DNA of 53,747 nucleotides from a bacterium (GCA_016932385.1 JAFGCY010000113.1:1-53747); one strand, 5' to 3'; counted from the stretch's first letter, positions 40,278 to 49,326 are shown. Program-made: numbers and translations. The notes: generated by a model from the sequence alone, not told the origin.

Positions 40278-42350
40278 TTACTCATCCCACTGCGCCGAGT
40301 AATCCATCAGCCCCAGCAGCTTCGGAGTGGTGGCGGTATCCTGCTGCTGCCATTCCAGCACGCCCCAGCTGCCGTACTTGCTCGGCGAACTGATGTGGCT
40401 GAAGGCGGTGAACAGCCCGCCGCCGGAGGCCGCCCGCCAGCGGTTGCAGTCGTCGAGATACACCTGGCGCATGCCGGGGTCGCGATTAACCGCAATAAAC
40501 AGCGCCGTCAGGTCTTCGTCGTTCTGGGCCGTGCCGACGCCGACCAGATGCTGCCCGCCCTCGTAGGTCACCAGGCCCAGGCCGTAAGCCTGGGCATTGG
40601 CGTAGTTCTCGGCGGTGGTCAGCGCGTTGTCCTGGCTGGCCTGGTCACAGGCGGCAAGGATCTGGCTGATCGACATCGCCTTGGTCGCCTCGGCATTCTC
40701 CGGCAACCCCAGCGCATAGCCGAAGTACGGCGCCGTGCCCAGCGCGTCGGCGTGCTGCCAGGCGTCCTCGAAGGACATTACCTGCTCGCCGGTCCAGGGA
40801 TTGGCGTGCTGCGCCGCCAGCACCCGCACCAGCCGCTCCGTTCCGCCGAAGACCTCCTCCCAGATCGCGAAGATCTCCACGCTGCGCCGCGAGTGGTAGA
40901 ACAGCTGCGCCTGGTAGTCGTTCTCCGATAACCCCAGCGCCAACCCGCGCTCGCGCGCGTAGTTCGCCTGCTCGAAGCCGCCGTTCCAGACCTCGTTGCT
41001 GTGCTCCAGGTACACCCGCAGGCTGCCGTCGAGGTTGTCGCGCACGTAGGTGGCGAACTGGCGGACGTAATCATCGTCGGCCCGGTGCGGCATGCAGAAC
41101 CAGGGGTCGGCGCAGACGCGGTTGGCCAGCTCGACCATGTATTCCACGCAGACGCCGTGCTCCGCCTGGCTGTGGCTCTGCGGGGTCGGGCGGTCGGCCC
41201 AGTACTGCTGAGTGCTGCCGTTGGTCTCCATCCAGTCCATAAAGCGCAGCACCTGGTAGGGCGCCAGGCAGGCCAGGAAGTCCGGATGGAACAACTGCGT
41301 TTCGTAGGTCGTCTCGAAGCCCGGCATGAGCAGGCGGATGTTGCGCACCGGGTCGGCCGGATTGGTGCTGGTGATCTGGATGTGTGTCAGGCCGTCGTTA
41401 TCGTTATCGATGTCGACAACGATCCGGCCCGCCGTCTGGCTGACGATCGAGCCGTTGATCCGGAAGTTGATCGTGCCCTCGCCCTCGTAGAGGCAGATGT
41501 ACTCGCCGCTGGGGTAGTTGCCCTGCTGGCTGGTCAGCAGCACGTTGCCAGCGTATTGATCCGCCGCCAAGCTGGTCGGCCAGCCGTCGGCATCGACCGC
41601 GACCGTGCGGCCGTCGTCCCAGACGCTGCCGTCGCTGGGCTGGCTGATCCAGCTGCGGCTGTGCTTGAAAACGTCGACGAACACCCAGGCGCGGCCCCAG
41701 TCCGGGATGCCCGCCAGGTTCATGCCGAGGATCGCGTCCGCGTTGACGTAGGGTGAGCCGATGTCGTCGATGCGGAGCTCGTTGAGCGTCCAGGGCTCCT
41801 CGCCCAGGCAGACCACCGCGGCGACGAGCCGGTCACCCGCGTCGAGATAAGCCGGCATCTGGGCTGGCGGGATCACCGTGGACGAAGTGGCCGAGGCCGG
41901 GAACCAGTCCCAGCCGGCGCTGTCCCAGTCGGCCAGCCCCAGCCAGAGGTCGCTGTTGGCTTGCGCCTGCTGGAAGCTGAGCTCGAAGGCGGCCCCGCGG
42001 TCGTAATCCGCCAACGTGAAGGCGTAGAGCCCGTAGGCCAGGTCGTGGTGTTCCGGATCGCTGGCAACGTAGTCCGGATTGAAAAGCGCCTGGGTCGAGG
42101 CGCCGGGCACGATGATCCGTTGGCCGTACTCCGCCAGGAACTGGCTGCCGGTCTGGACGAGGTCGGCGGCAGAATAACTCAGCTCGCGCAGCTGATCGAC
42201 CGCCGGCAACCCGGCAAACTGCGGCGCGGACTGCTCCACCGCCGGCCCGCCCGTCGGCTGGGCACCGGCGTCCTTGCCGGAGGATGCGCAGCCCGGTAGG
42301 GCCAGGGCGATCAGCATCACCGCGCACGCGAATCGTATCAATTGCCGCAT
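40278..42350 (-). CDS. Large lipoprotein with glycoside-hydrolase-like TIM-barrel region
   Basis: A 690-residue protein with a lipoprotein signal (ACAVMLIALALPGC). Residues about 50-330 form beta-rich domains. From about 340 on the pattern is a TIM-barrel hydrolase-like domain: FETTYETQLFHPDFLACLAP, FMDWMETNGS, and the motif VYLEHSNEVWNGGFEQANYA, in which the Asn-Glu pair resembles the acid/base region of clan-A glycosidases. I could not assign a GH family or substrate. No Shine-Dalgarno sequence is present; TACAGT ends six bases before the ATG at 42350, so the transcript is probably leaderless. Upstream reach of the open frame lies in a repeat element and is not used. Confidence 0.75.
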   Translation of the reverse strand: MRQLIRFACAVMLIALALPGCASSGKDAGAQPTGGPAVEQSAPQFAGLPAVDQLRELSYSAADLVQTGSQFLAEYGQRIIVPGASTQALFNPDYVASDPEHHDLAYGLYAFTLADYDRGAAFELSFQQAQANSDLWLGLADWDSAGWDWFPASATSSTVIPPAQMPAYLDAGDRLVAAVVCLGEEPWTLNELRIDDIGSPYVNADAILGMNLAGIPDWGRAWVFVDVFKHSRSWISQPSDGSVWDDGRTVAVDADGWPTSLAADQYAGNVLLTSQQGNYPSGEYICLYEGEGTINFRINGSIVSQTAGRIVVDIDNDNDGLTHIQITSTNPADPVRNIRLLMPGFETTYETQLFHPDFLACLAPYQVLRFMDWMETNGSTQQYWADRPTPQSHSQAEHGVCVEYMVELANRVCADPWFCMPHRADDDYVRQFATYVRDNLDGSLRVYLEHSNEVWNGGFEQANYARERGLALGLSENDYQAQLFYHSRRSVEIFAIWEEVFGGTERLVRVLAAQHANPWTGEQVMSFEDAWQHADALGTAPYFGYALGLPENAEATKAMSISQILAACDQASQDNALTTAENYANAQAYGLGLVTYEGGQHLVGVGTAQNDEDLTALFIAVNRDPGMRQVYLDDCNRWRAASGGGLFTAFSHISSPSKYGSWGVLEWQQQDTATTPKLLGLMDYSAQWDE

Positions 42351-42356
42351 GTAAAT

Positions 42357-42362
42357 ACTGTA
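42357..42362 (-). promoter_or_regulatory. -10 hexamer for leaderless lipoprotein transcript
   Basis: TACAGT on the minus strand, six bases (ATTTAC) before the ATG at 42350. Confidence 0.45.
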
Positions 42363-42375
42363 CCGCCTGATTGGA

Positions 42376-42744
42376 GCGCCGGCTTCCAGCCGGCATTCCG
42401 GGCCACCAGGATGGCGGCGCTCCGTATCACCGGCGTCCCCGATCACTAGTAGCAGCGGCGTCCCCGCCGCCGGATTAGTTCTCAGTTACCAGTGGCCAGT
42501 TTTATTAACGGCGCGACATAGCAAGACGATACGCTTTGGCGTAATGCGGGCTGACAGGTAGGGCCGACGCCCGCGTCGGCCGCCACACTGGTAGTATGTA
42601 CCCACTGGGCGGAGCATTGGATTCGTTTCTCGACAACGTTACCGGTTCGAATGAAACCTATGATCTTGGAAACCAGGTAGCGCAGACTTCGCCGAAACAA
42701 TTTAGCTCAATCACCGTTGCGGCCGACGCGGGCGTCGGCCCTAC
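42376..42744. repeat. Composite repeat gap: mosaic hairpin element and inverted GTAG hairpin pair
   Basis: The gap 42351-42866 holds no gene. A roughly 50-base element with outer arms GGAGCGCCG/CGGCGCTCC and two inner hairpins (GCCGGC-TTCCA-GCCGGC is one) occupies about 42375-42422; a related copy is at 51773-51825. GTAG at 42449-42452 precedes a GGCG/CGCC hairpin. GTAG 42558-42561 (plus) with GGCCGACG-CCCG-CGTCGGCC (42562-42581) and the identical hairpin inverted at 42721-42744 form a BIME-like pair, with the same stem as 17121-17144. The rest (42585-42715, 42745-42866) shows nothing recognisable apart from the start region of the next gene. Confidence 0.7.
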
Positions 42745-42866
42745 CGCTCTGATACCACCATTGAGTTAAACAATGCGATCCACGTGTCAGCCTTGAGACG
42801 GCGTGCGCAAAAGATATGAAACACTCTATACTCGTTTCGTGTTTAGTCCAGCAGGGAGTAATCAGT

Positions 42867-44171
42867 ATGTTTGGCAAAGGTGGCGGGATGATGTTTGCGA
42901 ATAGGGCTTCAATCGCGAAAAGCTGCTTGGCTGTTCTATGGGTGATTTGCGTGCTGCGTATTGCGCCAGCCATGGCCCAGGCCATTCCGGCGGAACAGTT
43001 TGTACCACAGCCGGGCCACCTTGCCATCAGCGTGCGGCTGATCGGCGAGGATCCAGTGCTGGAGCCGATCTATACGATCACCGCCGGCGATCTGAACGAG
43101 AATGGCGAAGTGACCCGCGAGTTTTCCGCGTCCGGCGACTATGCCTCGATCATAGTTAGCCCTGATCTGGGCCAGGTTGTGTTCGTCGATCCGCTCTCAC
43201 TGCCGGGCTCGCTCTTGATCCACGAGCGCTCGGAGTGTCAGTTCTGGGACGATGTAACGCTGGGACAATACCTGGTTTCGCTGAGCTCGATCGACGTCGC
43301 GGATAGCCTGACCGTCGGTGGTTTAATCGATATCAATGGCGGCAGTTGTTCCGCGGGCAGTGTCGATACTGAATCGGTCCTGTACATTACCGGGCCCCTG
43401 GTTGTGCGCGACTCGCTGGACTGTGTGGGTATTGATAGCCAAAACAACGTCACGGTCGGCGGTTGGCTCAACTGCGCCGGGTTTGTGCTTTGCTGCGGCG
43501 TTATGTTCGTGGACGGGGATATCCAGTGCGGACCGGGCGCGATCCAGGTTTATGGCATCCTGTCGGCGACGGGGAGCATCACCTGCGAGGACTTCATCTT
43601 CGTGGCCTGGGGCGGGCTGTTTGCCGACGGCGATCTGACCTGCCGGGGTGACTGTGTCGCCGGTTGCGCCATCAACGTCGGCGGTAAGCTGGACGTCGGC
43701 GGGCGAATCGTGGCGGGCGTCAACCCGGGCTTTCAAGTCGATGACGACATGATTCGCTGCGGCGAGTTGATCCAGGGCCACGCGGTGTTTACCGGTCTGA
43801 TGTCGGAGCAGGAGCCGGAGGATGCGGCGAGCCGGATGCACGGTTCGGTGCCAGTCGACCACTGGGCTTACGGGGCCATGCGCTATCTGAATGCCGAAGG
43901 TTATCTGCCTGGGGCTTCGCCGGGATTGTTCGAGCTGCCACAATTAACCGCCGATGACCAACAGCGGCTGGCCGGGCAGGATCAGGCCGCGTTACTGAGA
44001 TATTACGAGGGTTGCGGCTGGACGCCGCTCACGCGCCTGGAGTTCGCGCAATTCGCTTTAAGGTTGCTCGATGAAATGGCGGCCGCGGCCGATCCGTATC
44101 CTGTGCAAATCGCCTTGATGATCGAAGCGCTGGCAGATGAATTTGCTGACGAACTTGCACAGATGCATTAG
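42867..44171 (+). CDS. Secreted protein with bactofilin-like repeats and C-terminal SLH domain
   Basis: A 434-residue protein with a Sec signal peptide (hydrophobic stretch ending APAMAQA). Residues about 110-310 form regular short beta repeats of the type LTVGGLIDINGG, NNVTVGGWLNCAG, ATGSITCEDFIFV, INVGGKLDVGGRIVAG, as in bactofilin/polymer-forming beta helices, with many cysteines. Residues about 335-415 fit one SLH domain: VPVDHWAYGAMRYLNAEGYL, later PLTRLEFAQFALRLLDEM. SLH domains attach proteins to cell-wall polymer or outer-membrane anchors. The start at 42867 has AGGGAG at good spacing. A terminator hairpin at 44249-44276 follows. The combination suggests a surface-layer or envelope structural protein. 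Confidence 0.75.
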   Translation: MFGKGGGMMFANRASIAKSCLAVLWVICVLRIAPAMAQAIPAEQFVPQPGHLAISVRLIGEDPVLEPIYTITAGDLNENGEVTREFSASGDYASIIVSPDLGQVVFVDPLSLPGSLLIHERSECQFWDDVTLGQYLVSLSSIDVADSLTVGGLIDINGGSCSAGSVDTESVLYITGPLVVRDSLDCVGIDSQNNVTVGGWLNCAGFVLCCGVMFVDGDIQCGPGAIQVYGILSATGSITCEDFIFVAWGGLFADGDLTCRGDCVAGCAINVGGKLDVGGRIVAGVNPGFQVDDDMIRCGELIQGHAVFTGLMSEQEPEDAASRMHGSVPVDHWAYGAMRYLNAEGYLPGASPGLFELPQLTADDQQRLAGQDQAALLRYYEGCGWTPLTRLEFAQFALRLLDEMAAAADPYPVQIALMIEALADEFADELAQMH

Positions 44172-44248
44172 GGTGGAAGGGCTCATAGGGCCCGTTTCAA
44201 GGCCGGCGCCGGTGGGTTGAGGACTCATCGATATATATCAAACACGTA

Positions 44249-44276
44249 CCACAGGCGGCCTCGCCTGTGGCAGTTT
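44249..44276 (+). terminator. Intrinsic terminator after the SLH protein gene
   Basis: Perfect 9-bp stem CCACAGGCG-GCCT-CGCCTGTGG (44249-44270) followed by CAGTTTT. Confidence 0.7.
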
Positions 44277-44383
44277 TCAACAGCCGGGCCGGCTGTTGTA
44301 CGTGTTTTGTTTTCACCCTGGCCTTTGGCCTGATAGGCGAAACACAGTACCGCTCCCATCGCAGTTTAGCCCCGATCCACACT

Positions 44384-44504
44384 GGGCGCACAGTCCCGCC
44401 AAGGCGGGACGCCCCTACGCTTATACTTACGCTTGCCGCTCAAGCTTGCCGGACGCAGGCTGGAAGCCCGTGCTGCTGGACGCAAGCGGGGACGTTCGCG
44501 CTAC
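44384..44504 (-). repeat. GTAG-flanked hairpins upstream of the 44553 membrane protein
   Basis: In the 381-base gap 44172-44552. Minus-strand GTAG (44418-44415) precedes a hairpin with GTCCCGCC/GGCGGGAC arms inside GGGCG/CGCCC. Minus-strand GTAG (44504-44501) precedes CGCGAACG-TCCCC-GCTTGCG, nearly the same as the unit at 19294-19317. GGCTGGAAGCC lies between them. Confidence 0.65.
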
Positions 44505-44540
44505 CCGGCTTGCGCTTAGCACTTAAGCTTCCACTGCTGC

Positions 44541-44546
44541 TAAACT
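44541..44546 (+). promoter_or_regulatory. -10 hexamer for leaderless membrane protein transcript
   Basis: TAAACT followed by six bases (CAATCG) and the ATG at 44553; no Shine-Dalgarno sequence. Confidence 0.4.
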
Positions 44547-44552
44547 CAATCG

Positions 44553-46073
44553 ATGTACTGGGCACGGGGAGCCGGGGTGGTCGCGGCGCTGGCCGTGGTG
44601 GCCTTGAACTGGCAGCACGCGCTGTCGAACGCCGACTTCATCTACATGTGCTGCGCGGCGCGCTACCTGGCCGACGGCGGCGTGCCGGTCACGCCGTATT
44701 TCCCGGCGGGCTATCCCGTCCTGCTGGGGCTTCTAACGCTGACCGGCCTGACGGCGCTGAAGTCCGGCGTGCTGTTAAGCGCCGCGGGTACCTGCCTGAG
44801 CATCTCCGCCGTCGTCTGGACCGCGCTGAGGCTCAAGCTGCCGGTCTACCTGTCCCTGGCACTGGGCCTGTTGGCCCTGACGCTGCCCGACGTCTTCGAG
44901 ATCGCCTTCAACCCGCACCTCGACGCGCTCTACACCGGTCTCGGGCTGTGGATCCTCGCGCTGGCCCTGGCGGTCCTCGCCGGTGACGACCGGCCGGCGC
45001 TCGATTGGTGGCTTGTCGCGCTTTCGCTTCTTTTAATCTCACTGCGCTATCACGCCGTGATCATTGTGCTGCCGGTGGCGCTCGTCCTGGTTTTTCGAAT
45101 GACCAAGGCACATCGCGCGGGAGCCACGCTGCTGATCATTACGCAAATTGCCGTTGGCTTCTGCTTCGCCTGGCTCAACTTCACCACGGGCAGCTTCAAC
45201 ACGGCTGCGGCCGACCAGGTACGGACCGGGCACGTTTATCTGGCCAATTACGACGCTGTCGATCTGATCTTCACCGACTACGCGGAGTTTTTAGAAACCG
45301 CGCCGCCGGTTTCCAGCCGGATGGTCGCGGAGAACGTCGCCCGCGTCTGGCCGCAATACCTGCTGCGGCGAGCGTTGTGGCTGGGCCTGGCCTTCTGGCT
45401 CGTCGCGATCCTGGTCGGCCGCTATCCGCCGCGCTCGCACTGGCTGGTGCTGTTCATGCTCGGCTATACCCTGGCGGTCGCGCCGACCTATTTCACGCCA
45501 CGGGCCTCGGCCCTGCCGGAGCTGGCCGCGCTGTTGCTGCTGGCGCAGTCGCTGGCGGCACTGCTGGCGCCGCGCCGGGACATGCCGGCCCGGTCGTTGC
45601 GTACCGCGGGCGTGCTGTTCACGCTGATGCTGGTCTGCGGCAGCGGTTACAACCTCTGGCGCGAGGTGCCCGTCGTCCGGCACTGGTGGCGGCTCAACGC
45701 CGATGTAGTCGCGGCCAACGAGGAAGCGCTGGCTACGGCGGGCGGCGAGCGGCTGCATCTGTTCGGGCCGATGGACTACACGGCCTGGCCCGTCAGCGGC
45801 CGCTACAACCTCCCGGGTGCGGCGTACTCGCGCTTCTGGCTGGACGATCCGCGCGTGGCGCACCTGGTCGACCCCTACATCCCGCGTGTGGCGGCCGACG
45901 ACCTGGTGCCCGGCAACGCGCCGGTCAGCGTGATCCTGCTCTGGGAGCGGCATGGCGGCCGGCCCGCGCATCCCGCCGAGCTGGAGCTGATCGAGCGGCT
46001 GGAGCACAGCTGGGTCTGGCGCGAGCAGATCAGCGTCGTACCCGGCACGCGGCTGTGGATCCGCGGCGGCTAG
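44553..46073 (+). CDS. Polytopic membrane protein, probable GT-C-type glycosyltransferase
   Basis: A 506-residue protein with about ten hydrophobic helices in the first 370 residues and a soluble C-terminal domain of about 135 residues. The first extracytoplasmic loop contains NADFIYMCCAARYLADGGVP, placed as the acidic first loop of GT39/PMT-like and ArnT-like GT-C enzymes that use lipid-linked sugars; PYFPAGYPVLLGLL follows. A catalytic Asp in this loop would fit, but the family match is weak. The C-terminal part has HLFGPMDYTAWPVSGRYNLP. The gene has a leaderless-type -10 box and is not in an operon. Other polytopic families remain possible. Confidence 0.65.
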   Translation: MYWARGAGVVAALAVVALNWQHALSNADFIYMCCAARYLADGGVPVTPYFPAGYPVLLGLLTLTGLTALKSGVLLSAAGTCLSISAVVWTALRLKLPVYLSLALGLLALTLPDVFEIAFNPHLDALYTGLGLWILALALAVLAGDDRPALDWWLVALSLLLISLRYHAVIIVLPVALVLVFRMTKAHRAGATLLIITQIAVGFCFAWLNFTTGSFNTAAADQVRTGHVYLANYDAVDLIFTDYAEFLETAPPVSSRMVAENVARVWPQYLLRRALWLGLAFWLVAILVGRYPPRSHWLVLFMLGYTLAVAPTYFTPRASALPELAALLLLAQSLAALLAPRRDMPARSLRTAGVLFTLMLVCGSGYNLWREVPVVRHWWRLNADVVAANEEALATAGGERLHLFGPMDYTAWPVSGRYNLPGAAYSRFWLDDPRVAHLVDPYIPRVAADDLVPGNAPVSVILLWERHGGRPAHPAELELIERLEHSWVWREQISVVPGTRLWIRGG

Positions 46074-46088
46074 GATTGGCTTCAAGCA

Positions 46089-46263
46089 AGACAGGCCCGA
46101 TCAGCTGTCGGGCCTACGCCTGCGTAGGCCGCAACGGTGGAAATTCCTCAATGGCCCGCGGAGCCACCATTCGCTGTCGTGGTTAGGTTCACCCTGGTCG
46201 AAATCGCTTCGCCACATGTCTTGCTAACGCTAATGTTACGGACGACGCAGGCGTCGTCCCTAC
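46089..46263 (-). repeat. GTAG-flanked hairpins between convergent genes
   Basis: In the gap 46074-46316. Minus-strand GTAG (46117-46114) abuts the hairpin GGCCCGA/TCGGGCC; minus-strand GTAG (46263-46260) precedes GGACGACG-CCTG-CGTCGTCC (46259-46240). The second has the form of the 17121-17144 hairpin with a different stem. Confidence 0.65.
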
Positions 46264-46316
46264 CCGTTGATGTCGCATAAATACAGGGCACACAACCACC
46301 CGACTCTACAACATGT

Positions 46317-46892
46317 TTAGGAATGAATCTTCTTCAACAACCAGGCCGTGTTATCCGCCAGGTCCTTCAGGGTCTGCATACCCTCGGGATCGTCCAGGAC
46401 CTCGCCGGGATTCTTGCCGATGCAGAAATTCCAGTAGCTCGAGCCGACGGTGTACAGCCCTAGCACGGAAAACAGGTGGTTGATCGTATCCAGCGCGTGG
46501 ATGCTGCCGGCGCGGCGCACGGCGGACAGCGCCACCCCCACCTTGCGCATCAGCGGGTTATTGTTGGCGCGCACCACGTAGGCGGTGCGGTCGAGGAGCG
46601 CCTTGGTCTCGGACGTGACGTCGGCGACGTAGGTCGGGCTGCCGATGATGATGCAGTCGGCACTGAGCATCTTTTGCAGGCAGTCGTTGAACGGGTCGTT
46701 GTCGATACTGCAGCGGTTGTCCTTGGTCTCGCGGCACTTACAGCAGGCGGTGCAGCCGTGGAAGGGACGCCCGCCGATCTGCACGTACTCGGTCTCGATG
46801 CCGGCCGCCTCCAGCTCGCGAAGCACGAAGCGGATCATCTGCTCGGTATTGCCGCCCTTTCTCGGACTGCCGTTGAACGCTACTGCCTTCAT
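46317..46892 (-). CDS. NADPH-dependent FMN reductase / iron-sulphur flavoprotein-like
   Basis: A 191-residue flavodoxin-fold protein. The FMN phosphate loop is AFNGSPRKGGNTEQMI. The cysteine segment GCTACCKCRETKDNRCSIDND is that of the NAD(P)H-dependent iron-sulphur flavoprotein/oxidoreductase group, with IIIGSPTYVADVTSETKALL after it. Such proteins reduce quinones, FMN or other acceptors, or bind a 4Fe-4S cluster through the cysteine motif. The start at 46892 follows GGGAGGTG. The open frame extends far upstream antisense to the methyltransferase gene; that part is not coding. Confidence 0.9.
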   Translation of the reverse strand: MKAVAFNGSPRKGGNTEQMIRFVLRELEAAGIETEYVQIGGRPFHGCTACCKCRETKDNRCSIDNDPFNDCLQKMLSADCIIIGSPTYVADVTSETKALLDRTAYVVRANNNPLMRKVGVALSAVRRAGSIHALDTINHLFSVLGLYTVGSSYWNFCIGKNPGEVLDDPEGMQTLKDLADNTAWLLKKIHS

Positions 46893-47009
46893 TGCGCACC
46901 TCCCGCGTTGGCAGCATTGTAATGCAGGGCGCCGCCGGCAGCAGGTATATTGGATCCAGTGCGATGACGCGCCCGCGCAAGAGACGGGTCGAGTCTGAGG
47001 AGATGCCGG

Positions 47010-48041
47010 ATGCGGATCGAGACGGTCGAGGATATCCATGAATTGCTGGACGGCTATGCGACTGCCGCCGCCTTGGGCGCGGCGCTGGAGCTGGGGCTGT
47101 TCTGGCGGCTGGGCGAGCAGCCCAGGCCGGCGCGGGAGATCGCCCGAGAACTGGGGATCCCCTTCAACCGCTGCCAGAACTGGCTGCAGCTGCTGGTCAA
47201 GCTCGGCTTGCTGACGCATGGCGATCAGGGCTATGCGCCCTCCGCGACGGCCCGGGAAACGATCCTTGATGTCTTCAGCCAGGACACCTGGGCGTTTCTG
47301 GCGCTCTCCAACCGCCAGGGCGCGCCCGCGCTTCATGATCTCGCCGCGCGGATCACGCGGCCCGGCTCCACCTGGGAGCACGAGGCGCAGAAGCCGCCCG
47401 ATTACTACCGCCAGATCCAGACCGATCCGCGCTACGCGGAGCGCTTCACGCGAATGATCTACGAGATCCACGTTCCGCTGGCCGAGATTCTGGCCGACCT
47501 GCTCGACCTCGGCGGGGTTAAGCTGATGCTGGACCTGGGCGGCGGGTCCGGCGTGATCAGCCATGCCCTGCTGCGCGGGAACCCCGGCCTCACCGCGGTG
47601 ATCGTGGACAACGAAAACGTCTGCACGGTCGGCCGCGAGATCGCGCGGGAGAACGACCTCGCGGACCGCGTCAGCTACCTCGCCGCCGATTTCGTCAGGG
47701 ACGAGCTGCCGGCCGGTTACGACCTGGCAATGCTCTGCGACGTCGGCCAGCAGGATCCCGGCGTCTATGCCAAGGTCCGGGCCGCGCTGAACCCGGGCGG
47801 CCGGCTGGTGATCGTCGACAAGCTGTCCGCCGACGAACACACCGCGGTTCGCTCGCGAGTGGTCTGGGCCTTGCTCAGCTCATTGGATTGCCCGGCGGAT
47901 ATCTGCAACTTTCGGACCGTCGACTCGGTGAAGGCGCACCTGAAGCAGGCCGGGTTCCGCGACATCACCGCCCGCGCCGTGCCGAACCTGGATCAACTGC
48001 GCTGGAACAAGGATTGGACCATCATCGAGGCGAGTAAATAA
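47010..48041 (+). CDS. SAM-dependent O-methyltransferase (family 2, winged-helix dimerisation domain)
   Basis: A 343-residue protein. The N-terminal about 100 residues form a winged-helix dimerisation domain (AAALGAALELGLFWRL, later ARELGIPFNRCQNWLQLLVK). The methyltransferase domain has the SAM motif MLDLGGGSGVISHALLRGNP, the acidic motif VIVDNENV, a third motif YLAADFVRDELPAGYDLAML and LNPGGRLVIVDK. This is the layout of plant-type/secondary-metabolite O-methyltransferases and of hydroxyindole-O-methyltransferase-like proteins. The substrate is unknown. GAGGAG lies upstream of the ATG. It is divergent from the FMN reductase gene. Confidence 0.88.
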   Translation: MRIETVEDIHELLDGYATAAALGAALELGLFWRLGEQPRPAREIARELGIPFNRCQNWLQLLVKLGLLTHGDQGYAPSATARETILDVFSQDTWAFLALSNRQGAPALHDLAARITRPGSTWEHEAQKPPDYYRQIQTDPRYAERFTRMIYEIHVPLAEILADLLDLGGVKLMLDLGGGSGVISHALLRGNPGLTAVIVDNENVCTVGREIARENDLADRVSYLAADFVRDELPAGYDLAMLCDVGQQDPGVYAKVRAALNPGGRLVIVDKLSADEHTAVRSRVVWALLSSLDCPADICNFRTVDSVKAHLKQAGFRDITARAVPNLDQLRWNKDWTIIEASK

Positions 48042-48107
48042 CAGTCTGGCCGGACGCGGGTTATACTACACTGAACAAACTCGAAGCCGCAAGGGCTGGA
48101 GGACAGT

Positions 48108-48605
48108 ATGCGCTATTCAGTATCGATCCCCGTGGTTCTCATTCTTGCCGTCGCGTGCCTGCTCAGCGGGTGCGGCAAACCCAAGTATCTGGTCAAAGGC
48201 CTGACCCTGCCGCCCGGCGCGGCGGAAGTCAGTTTCACGGTTAGCAAGGACACATTAAGCGCGTTTCCCGCGGCGGGGATGGGCGAGGTCAAGCAGACCG
48301 TTACCGTTGGGTTCAACTGCAGCGCCGGCTGGGACAGCGTCTGCGCACACGTCGACGATTGCATGCGGCGGGCCGGCTATGAGGAAAGTATGTCCACCTT
48401 GGAAGGAATGACGGGCCAGCAGATTCCCGGCATGGGCGATTTCTCGTTTAGCGACACCATGCGGATGTACCACAAAATGGGCGGCAAGTATAGCGTTGCG
48501 CTGGAGAATAACAAAGCGCTGATGAGTTTGGGCGGCGGCGGTGATCCGGCGTTACTCGGCATGACGGACTACACGCTGATGGTGATGGAATACAAGGGCG
48601 ACTAA
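48108..48605 (+). CDS. Small lipoprotein, paralogue of the 52435 lipoprotein
   Basis: A 165-residue lipoprotein with signal VVLILAVACLLSGC. The mature part has LTLPPGAAEVSFTVSKD, then FNCSAGWDSVCAHVDDCMRR followed by AGYEE, and ends in a hydrophobic strand. The same order and spacing (LTIPAGS..., PWDRLAQHVESCLAPLGYSE) occurs in the lipoprotein at 52435-52947, so the two are diverged paralogues. Function is unknown. GCTGGAGGACAGT precedes the ATG, and a TATACT lies about 45 bases upstream. Convergent with the next gene across a pair of hairpins. Confidence 0.78.
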   Translation: MRYSVSIPVVLILAVACLLSGCGKPKYLVKGLTLPPGAAEVSFTVSKDTLSAFPAAGMGEVKQTVTVGFNCSAGWDSVCAHVDDCMRRAGYEESMSTLEGMTGQQIPGMGDFSFSDTMRMYHKMGGKYSVALENNKALMSLGGGGDPALLGMTDYTLMVMEYKGD

Positions 48606-48624
48606 CCGGTGAACCAGCCAAAAT

Positions 48625-48700
48625 GGAGCGGGCGATCCGCCCGCTCCGGAGGGCAAGGTCATGTTGTCTGAGGCCGCGGGCGGATGGCTGGCGCCCGCGG
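48625..48700. terminator. Two hairpins between convergent genes
   Basis: GGAGCGGGCG-ATC-CGCCCGCTCC (48625-48647, 10 bp) and CCGCGGGCG/CGCCCGCGG (48674-48682 with 48692-48700, 9 bp). Neither has a long T run, but their place between convergent stops suggests bidirectional termination. Confidence 0.5.
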
Positions 48701-48709
48701 AGGGATTAG

Positions 48710-49183
48710 CTAAACACTGATCAGCTGGATCGTCACCGTCGCCGGCTCGCTTCGAAGCGTGTTCTCGTCGAACTGGTAGATCTTGATCACGGTGCCCGGC
48801 GCGGTCATGAAGTTCGGCGGCACGTCGGCCTGGCTGAACCCGAAGGCTCCGTCGGCATCGGCTTTCGTGTTGGCCACGAAGTTCTGCGGGTCCTCGATCA
48901 CGATGCTGGCATTCGGCAGGGCCGCCCCGACGCCGCTGCCCATCGAGAACTGCATCGTCTGGTCGTTGAAGAGCGCCACAACTGATGTAGTATCGACCAG
49001 CCCGGCCTGGGGCTGGTTGAGCGGCGAACCCGGGTCCGGCGTTTGCTGCTGCTGCTGGTCCTGCGGATTCGGATCGGGCGCGGTCAAAGCGCCACCGCCG
49101 CCGCCACAGGAAACACTAAGGAAGACGATCAGCAATAGGGATTGAAGGATGATTCCCGCCTTGATGTTTGCTATTGAGTTCAT
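48710..49183 (-). CDS. Lipoprotein with carboxypeptidase-regulatory-like domain, function unknown
   Basis: A 157-residue lipoprotein (signal ends FLSVSC, then a Gly run as lipid anchor linker). A Pro/Gln/Asp-rich spacer of about 35 residues follows. The C-terminal 100 residues contain ALPNASIVIEDPQNFVANTK and DADGAFGFSQADV, the pattern (G-x-x-x-x-x-T-x-x-D-G-x-F) of carboxypeptidase-regulatory-like beta-sandwiches. AGGAGG lies six to seven bases before the ATG at 49183. The upstream extension of the open frame has no start signal. It is the first gene transcribed from this divergent gap. Confidence 0.78.
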   Translation of the reverse strand: MNSIANIKAGIILQSLLLIVFLSVSCGGGGGALTAPDPNPQDQQQQQTPDPGSPLNQPQAGLVDTTSVVALFNDQTMQFSMGSGVGAALPNASIVIEDPQNFVANTKADADGAFGFSQADVPPNFMTAPGTVIKIYQFDENTLRSEPATVTIQLISV

Positions 49184-49315
49184 ACCGAACCTCCTGAGGT
49201 AAACCGTGTGTGTTACCCAGCCTGACAGGTTTAAAACCACCGGGCGGTTTACTTTCGGTGAAAGCGCGGTGAAAACTGGCTGAACTCCCGTCACCGGACG
49301 GGCCGCGTCGAGCGC

Positions 49316-49321
49316 TAGAAT
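49316..49321 (+). promoter_or_regulatory. -10 hexamer for leaderless methyltransferase transcript
   Basis: TAGAAT ends five bases before the ATG at 49327; no Shine-Dalgarno sequence. Confidence 0.35.
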
Positions 49322-49326
49322 GCCGT

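Noticed and set aside
46893..47840. Upstream half of the 507-codon minus frame that ends in the FMN reductase
   Set aside because: Lies antisense to the O-methyltransferase; the reductase has a clear start and Shine-Dalgarno sequence at 46892.
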